Shown: piece after piece, positions 59,259 to 64,000 of the stretch
Numbering within the stretch: the first letter of the stretch is position 1
Layout of the letters: each line of letters starts with the position of its first letter
NCBI GenBank assembly: GCA_020723485.1
Contig: DYIU01000001.1
Location: 1-64,000 of the forward strand
Direction of reading: 5' to 3'
DNA length: 64,000 nucleotides
Source of the DNA: Acidimicrobium ferrooxidans
GTDB lineage: Bacteria > Actinomycetota > Geothermincolia > Fen-727 > Anoxymicrobiaceae
Made by a program: the position numbers and the translations under genes
Notes under the pieces: model-generated
Told to the model about the DNA's origin: nothing
The model's database searches: none
Seen by the model: only the letters and a program-made list of their open reading frames with translations

Positions 59259-62200
59259 TTACGGCCTGGTCACCGCCAGCGGCGGGTCTGTGTACAGCGA
59301 GTCGGCGTTCACGAACGGGAAGTTCGGGAAGTTGACCTGGTCGTTGCCGACCATGTTCCTCGCCTTCACCCGGTAGTACCTGGTCCCGGCCCAGCCGCTG
59401 TTGTCGTTGTAGACGATGGTCGAACCGATACCGGTACCCATCGGCACCAGGACCTCGGTCCAGGGTCCCAGCACCGGGTCCAGGGCCCACTCGAGCACGA
59501 AGTTGGTCTCGTTTATCGAGTTGTCCGTCCAGTTCAGAATCAGGTTCGGAGTACCGCCCGCGTCGACCAGGCCGCTCGGGGCAGGCGGCTTCAGCACGAT
59601 AGGCATGCCGTGCATCATGTCCATCTCTTCGTGCGACAGGATGTGGCAGTGGACCACGAACTCCCAGCCGTAGTTCACCACCTCGTTGGTGAGCACACCC
59701 GGCCCGGCCGGCCCGGCCGTTATGGTCCCGTTCGGATCGAACCACTGCTGGGTCGGCGGCGGGGCGCTTAACGGGTCACCCACCGGTTTGGTCGGGTCTA
59801 TCATCCTGACGCTGTTGGGCACCGGGAACGGAAGCGACGGCACCACGGGCCGCATCGCCACGTAGATGGCCTCCAACGGGTTCACGCGCACGGTCTCCTT
59901 CCAGCCCAGTTCGTTCGGGTCCACCTGCAGGACGGCGTTGTCCCAGCCGACGCGGTTTATAACCTGCACGTCGTACTTGTGGAAGTGTATGGGGTGCGTG
60001 TCCACCCCGTTATGGACTATCTTCCATATCTGGGTGCCGTCACCCGCGGCCGGCTCTACGCCCGGCGTTACCGACTCCATCAGTAAGTCCACCGGCGGAG
60101 ACGCCAGCGGATACTGGACGAAGTTCTGGTTGGCCGAAGAGGTGGTAGGCACCTCGAGCCCGAGGAACCCGCTCATCCGCCCGTACTCGTTGTCGTAAGC
60201 CTCCCCCATCTCGTCCTGTATGGCCTTCGGCTCGAACGGGATGGTGAGGGCGGTTCCGCTGTATACCGTGTTGAACGTGGCCTGGGTCGCGTCGATCCCG
60301 AAGTAGGGGTCCACCGGGAACGACTTGTTGTACGCGGAGTCGTACTCTGCGGTCGGGAAGATTATCGGGTCCTGAGACTCCTCGAACACACCCTGCGTTG
60401 TCGCCGTTGATGCGAACGCCGCCTGCAGTTGCGCCAGGTTGAACGCGGGCGCCGGCGTCTTCGCCGCGACCTTTATCTGCATGATGGTCCTGGTGTTGGG
60501 CCCGTAACCGGGCTGCGTGGGCGGTGCGCCGCCCGTCGCGGTCAGGTCGGGGTTGTACGTGTAGTAGTCGTACCTCGGGTCGAGCGCCGGCACCGGGGCC
60601 GGGCAGTCGTTGTAGAGTATCAGCGTCTTGCCCGCGTACTGTGAGAAGTCGATTACAACGTCCGCTCGCTCGGCCGGTCCCAGCAGGACGGTATGGTCCT
60701 TCAGGACCCCGAAGTTGAACGTCGTCGGGTCCAGGTTCCATGTGATGGGCTGCTGTGACATCACAGCGGGCGCCGGGAGGAAGCCCCCCTCGTTCCCTAT
60801 CTGTATCCAGTCCGGTCCCATCGTCGCGGGGTCCGGCACCCCGCCGTCGCGGCCGTCGGTCGGCCACAGCTCCGGGTAACCCGGGGTCAGTGCCGCCGGC
60901 ACCATCTTGACCTCACCGGCGCTGGCGTTGTTCAGTGTGCCGTCGGGCTTCCACATCTGTGCCTGGGACTTCGCGGTGTAGAGCTGCAGGTTGTAGAACC
61001 TGTCGTCCGCGGCGTTCAGGATGCGGAGCCTGTACGACTTGGGATCGACCTCGAGCACCGGATAAGCGGTGCCGTTTACCACCGAGGTGTCCATGAAGGA
61101 CTCCATGACCGAGGACGGGTTGGGCGTCGCCGGGATTGTTGGGTTCTGCCCCGGCTGGGCCGCGTACGCGTTCGGTATCGGAGGGAACGTTATGTTGGTC
61201 GTCGGGGGCCAGAACCACGGGCCGTAGTGCCACCTGGCGAACGCGTTCATGCCGCCGGGGTCGGCCGGGTTCTGGTTGGGCATGTAGACGTGAGGCAGCC
61301 AGAAATTGCCCTTGCCGCCCCACTTGGCCTTGTCCCAGGTCGGGTCCTGGACGTTCAGCTGCGCGTCGTCCGGCACGAACGTCCTGTCCTGGATGACCAG
61401 GGGTATCTCGTCGGTGGGGATGACCCCGCCGTCTATCAGTGCCTGCTCGGTATCGTCGCGGATGATGTACGGCGCCGCTTCGCCTGCGTAGACGTTGAGG
61501 CGCGTTATGCCATACGCGTGGTCGTGGTAGAAGAGGAGCCTGGAGCTCTGCTGGTTGGTGAAGTAGAACGTTATCGAGCCGTCGCCCGGGTCGTTCGTCG
61601 CGCCGGGCTCGGGCGGTGTCGTCTGTCCGGTGGTGTTGGGTATGATGCTCCCGTCCGCCCTGAACCACATGTCGGGTACGTTCTGGATGCTGACGCCCTT
61701 GGGGTACACCGTCGCCTCACCGTCAGGCACCGTCCACTGGTGCGGCGTGCCGTCGCTTATCCATGGGGTGTTGCCGCCGTGGAGGTGCACCGCCGCCCTG
61801 TTCTGGGTGTAGTTCTCACCAGGGATCGGCCCCATCCCGGCCCCCATCAACGTGGTGTCGGTCGGCAGGAACAGGTCTCCCCCCGCGCCGGTCGGCAGCG
61901 AGTTGGTGAACTTGACACGGACGGGCTTGTCCTTCTGGGCCACGATGGTCGGGCCGAGGTAGTGGAACGTGTTCACCGCGGGGTCGGTGGCGTTAGTCTG
62001 CCTGTAGCCCCGGAGCGTTGTCGCCGGCAGGTCGGAGTGCATCTGCTCCGTGTACTCGCCGAGCTCTATCTCGTAGTAGTCCTCGCCGGGATACATCGTC
62101 GTGTCGGCCTCGGCCACCGGTATGAACTGTCCCAGGTCGTTGGCGCTGGCCGCGCCGAGCCCCGGCAGCCCGTTCACGAACTTCCTGATGCCGGTGCCAG

Positions 62201-63914
62201 GGACCACCTCAGACTTGGGACCGACGATGGTGGCCCCCATGGCGTTATGCCCGCCGGTCCACAGCGGAACGCCGGAGCCGCTCGGCATGTAGTCGAAGTA
62301 CATCGGACGCTCGACCACTATGTCCTGGCCGTTCGTGCAGGCCACCGAGGCGCTGAAGTCGTGCGCCGCGTCGTCGCCCGTCCCCAGGATGTCCCTCGGT
62401 GACACGGTGCTCCTTGAGTTGGCCAGCACCTTCACCGCCTGCGTCGCGGTGGTCGCGTTGCCCTTCATGTAGGTGATGGTGACGTCCGCGTCGGTGGCGC
62501 CCGGGTTCTGTATGGTTATGTACGGGTCGAAGTTCGGGCGGCACGTACCCTCGGCGAAGTAATAGTCGGGGCCGGGCAGTGTCGAGCCGACCACCACGTG
62601 CCCGTCGGTCCAGGCGTTGTTGTAGTTGAAGTATATGGACCTCTCGGCCACAATGCCCTGGCCGTTGAGGCTTTCCACCTTTGTGCTGAAGTCGTGCGCG
62701 ATGTCGGCGGAGCCGAGCACGTCCGCCGGTCGGACGGTGCCGCGCGCGTTCTTGGCGATCTGGATGTTCTGGGTCTTTATGGTGCCGTCGTCCTTCATGT
62801 ACGTGAGCTTGACCTTGGCCGCGGAGCCGCCGAGGTTCACTATCGAGAAGAACGGGTCGTAGTTGGGTCGGTTTGTGCCTTCCGCGAAGTAGAAGACCTG
62901 GTCGGGAGCGGTCGTGCCCATAACGTTATGCCCGCCGTTCCAGGCGTTGTTGTAGTTGAAGTACATGGGCCGCTCGGCGACTATCTTCTCTCCGTTGGTG
63001 CACTCCACCTTGGTGCTGAAGTCGTACTGGACGCCGTCGCCCGCGCCGATCGTGTCGGCGGGGTGCACCGTGGCGCGCGTGCGAGCCGGTATCTGGAGGG
63101 TCTGCTCCTTGGTGGTACCGTCGCCCCTGTAGTAGGTCAGCTTGACGTTGGCGCCGGCTCCCGCACCGTTCAGGATGGTGTAATAGGTCTCGAAGTTGGG
63201 GCGGGTGGTCCCCTCGGAGAAGTAATAGACGTTGTCGAGAGCGGTTGCCCCGACCACGTTGTGCCCGCCGTTCCACATGCCCTTGAAGTTGAAGTACGTG
63301 GGCCTCTCGACCAGGATGGACTGCCCGTTGATGCACTGTATCTTGGCGCTGAAGTCGTGAGCGTCATCGTCGCCGGTCCCCAGCTTGTTCCTGGGGATGA
63401 CCGTCGCCCTGGCGTTCTTCTTGACCGTCAGGGAGTCTGCGACGTTCCTGCCGTCACCCGTCATGTAGGTGATTGCGACGTCGGCGTCCAGGTTCCCGGG
63501 GTTCTGGATGGTGAAGTACGCGTCGAAGTTCGGGCGGCACGTACCCTCGGCGAAGTAGAAAATCGGCGAGGCGGCGGTCGTGATGACCTCGGGAAGAGGG
63601 CTGTTGGCGTAGTTTGGCATCCCGAAGTAGTCAGGCTGGTCGCCCGGCCCGATTCCCAGAGGGTTTCCCGCGGTGACATCGCGGCCCTCCGCGATGGCGT
63701 TCGCCGCAGCGGCCGTCCTGTCGGCCTGGGTCACCCGCTGCTTGCCCGCGTTGGGGTTTATCTCCTGCGAAGGTGCGGCCGCCTGCGCGACCGCTATCCC
63801 ATCACCGGAGGCGCCGTCACCACCCGAGCCCCGTCCCAGAACCGGGCTTACTCCCAGTATCAGGACCAATATCGCCAAAAGGCAGATAATGCCGGTGGTC
63901 CTACGTCCTTTCAT
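59259..63914 (-). CDS. Secreted multicopper oxidase with four FAEGT repeats and C-terminal FN3
   Basis: About 1551 residues. A signal peptide (GIICLLAILVLILGVSPVLG) is followed by four ~105-residue repeats of the (F/Y)YFAEGTxRPNF...ERPxYFNY...GGHN type (about 120-545). A laccase/CotA-like multicopper oxidase comes next, with all four copper motifs: HLHGGN near 708, HDHAYG near 798, HPIHFHKYD near 1309 and HCHILSHEEMDMM near 1424. The end is a fibronectin-III-like domain (about 1445-1550). ATG 63914 has GGGAGG seven bases upstream and is preferred over an ATG six codons earlier. It likely oxidises metals or phenolics at the cell surface, the repeats holding it there. The 86 bp upstream show no clear promoter. 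Confidence 0.9.
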   Translation of the reverse strand: MKGRRTTGIICLLAILVLILGVSPVLGRGSGGDGASGDGIAVAQAAAPSQEINPNAGKQRVTQADRTAAAANAIAEGRDVTAGNPLGIGPGDQPDYFGMPNYANSPLPEVITTAASPIFYFAEGTCRPNFDAYFTIQNPGNLDADVAITYMTGDGRNVADSLTVKKNARATVIPRNKLGTGDDDAHDFSAKIQCINGQSILVERPTYFNFKGMWNGGHNVVGATALDNVYYFSEGTTRPNFETYYTILNGAGAGANVKLTYYRGDGTTKEQTLQIPARTRATVHPADTIGAGDGVQYDFSTKVECTNGEKIVAERPMYFNYNNAWNGGHNVMGTTAPDQVFYFAEGTNRPNYDPFFSIVNLGGSAAKVKLTYMKDDGTIKTQNIQIAKNARGTVRPADVLGSADIAHDFSTKVESLNGQGIVAERSIYFNYNNAWTDGHVVVGSTLPGPDYYFAEGTCRPNFDPYITIQNPGATDADVTITYMKGNATTATQAVKVLANSRSTVSPRDILGTGDDAAHDFSASVACTNGQDIVVERPMYFDYMPSGSGVPLWTGGHNAMGATIVGPKSEVVPGTGIRKFVNGLPGLGAASANDLGQFIPVAEADTTMYPGEDYYEIELGEYTEQMHSDLPATTLRGYRQTNATDPAVNTFHYLGPTIVAQKDKPVRVKFTNSLPTGAGGDLFLPTDTTLMGAGMGPIPGENYTQNRAAVHLHGGNTPWISDGTPHQWTVPDGEATVYPKGVSIQNVPDMWFRADGSIIPNTTGQTTPPEPGATNDPGDGSITFYFTNQQSSRLLFYHDHAYGITRLNVYAGEAAPYIIRDDTEQALIDGGVIPTDEIPLVIQDRTFVPDDAQLNVQDPTWDKAKWGGKGNFWLPHVYMPNQNPADPGGMNAFARWHYGPWFWPPTTNITFPPIPNAYAAQPGQNPTIPATPNPSSVMESFMDTSVVNGTAYPVLEVDPKSYRLRILNAADDRFYNLQLYTAKSQAQMWKPDGTLNNASAGEVKMVPAALTPGYPELWPTDGRDGGVPDPATMGPDWIQIGNEGGFLPAPAVMSQQPITWNLDPTTFNFGVLKDHTVLLGPAERADVVIDFSQYAGKTLILYNDCPAPVPALDPRYDYYTYNPDLTATGGAPPTQPGYGPNTRTIMQIKVAAKTPAPAFNLAQLQAAFASTATTQGVFEESQDPIIFPTAEYDSAYNKSFPVDPYFGIDATQATFNTVYSGTALTIPFEPKAIQDEMGEAYDNEYGRMSGFLGLEVPTTSSANQNFVQYPLASPPVDLLMESVTPGVEPAAGDGTQIWKIVHNGVDTHPIHFHKYDVQVINRVGWDNAVLQVDPNELGWKETVRVNPLEAIYVAMRPVVPSLPFPVPNSVRMIDPTKPVGDPLSAPPPTQQWFDPNGTITAGPAGPGVLTNEVVNYGWEFVVHCHILSHEEMDMMHGMPIVLKPPAPSGLVDAGGTPNLILNWTDNSINETNFVLEWALDPVLGPWTEVLVPMGTGIGSTIVYNDNSGWAGTRYYRVKARNMVGNDQVNFPNFPFVNADSLYTDPPLAVTRP

Positions 63915-64000
63915 GATGCGCCTCCCATGCATCCCGTACTACGACATGACACGACAACACGACACGAGGTCTCATTTCGGGTCTCTCCGCTGCTCTCCTG

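Noticed and set aside
1-64000. CRISPR array
   Set aside because: No series of short repeats with regular unique spacers was seen. The short repeats found (12, 16, 25 bp) are isolated pairs.
63915-64000. Short acgaca-type repeats upstream of the oxidase gene
   Set aside because: They are only two or three imperfect copies in 30 bp, with no symmetry or promoter relation that could be supported.

Overview
The window carries an almost complete integrative and conjugative element (ICE) of about 52.5 kb, inserted in a tRNA-Lys gene of a GC-rich bacterium, followed by about 11.5 kb of host chromosome. A 46-bp tRNA 3' end occurs at 3-48 and again at 52505-52550. The integrase and an excisionase-like gene lie just inside the left end and a Rep-like gene just inside the right end. 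The host flank (tRNA-Glu, tRNA-Asp, tRNA-Phe, greA, lipoproteins, ABC transporter, multicopper oxidase) has high GC, Gram-positive-type lipoproteins and frequent TTG/GTG starts. With the 'FAEGT' surface repeats this suggests a deep-branching Actinomycetota (OPB41/Geothermincolia type). That placement is inference.

ICE layout. 0.15-1.5 kb: int and xis. 1.66-9.6 kb, minus strand: a compact type IV secretion operon (pilin, polytopic channel protein, PrgI-VirB4 fusion, M23/lysozyme-like wall hydrolase, beta-propeller protein, three small ORFs), driven by a near-consensus promoter overlapped by a palindrome. 9.7-15.2 kb: accessory genes, including a nuclease-like pair, a NucS/DUF5655-like protein and an ApeA-type HEPN antiphage protein. 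15.5-24.3 kb: one operon of a Phd-like protein, SSB, a receiver-like/TM/PKD protein and two very large secreted repeat proteins. An XRE regulator at 24.4 kb sits beside a 16-bp sequence identical to one in the transfer-operon promoter. 24.8-27.9 kb: a lower-GC operon with a proteasome-like Ntn hydrolase, two DUF2321 zinc-ribbon paralogues, a membrane protein and a proline-rich microprotein. 28.2-33 kb: IS3 debris, radC, a second ssb, a PC4-like protein and three hairpin-rich non-coding stretches (two are 98% identical copies, the third is closed by a 17-bp terminal helix). 33-46.7 kb: a defence island with a PLD-helicase plus methylase pair, a PD-(D/E)XK nuclease, a GIY-YIG nuclease and three more proteins with HEPN-type RxxxxH motifs. 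46.7-52.2 kb: a Replic_Relax protein, a coupling ATPase fused to a YdjM-like membrane domain, two small ORFs and a Rep-like protein.

Functionally, int/xis move the element, the Rep-like/SSB/RadC/PC4 genes probably maintain it, and the coupling protein and T4SS transfer it. No canonical relaxase is visible. The passenger DNA is mostly anti-phage genes in lower-GC blocks plus surface proteins whose ~95-residue repeats recur in the host multicopper oxidase just outside the element. The least explained parts are the structured non-coding stretches, the proteasome-like/DUF2321 operon and the YdjM-coupling ATPase fusion.
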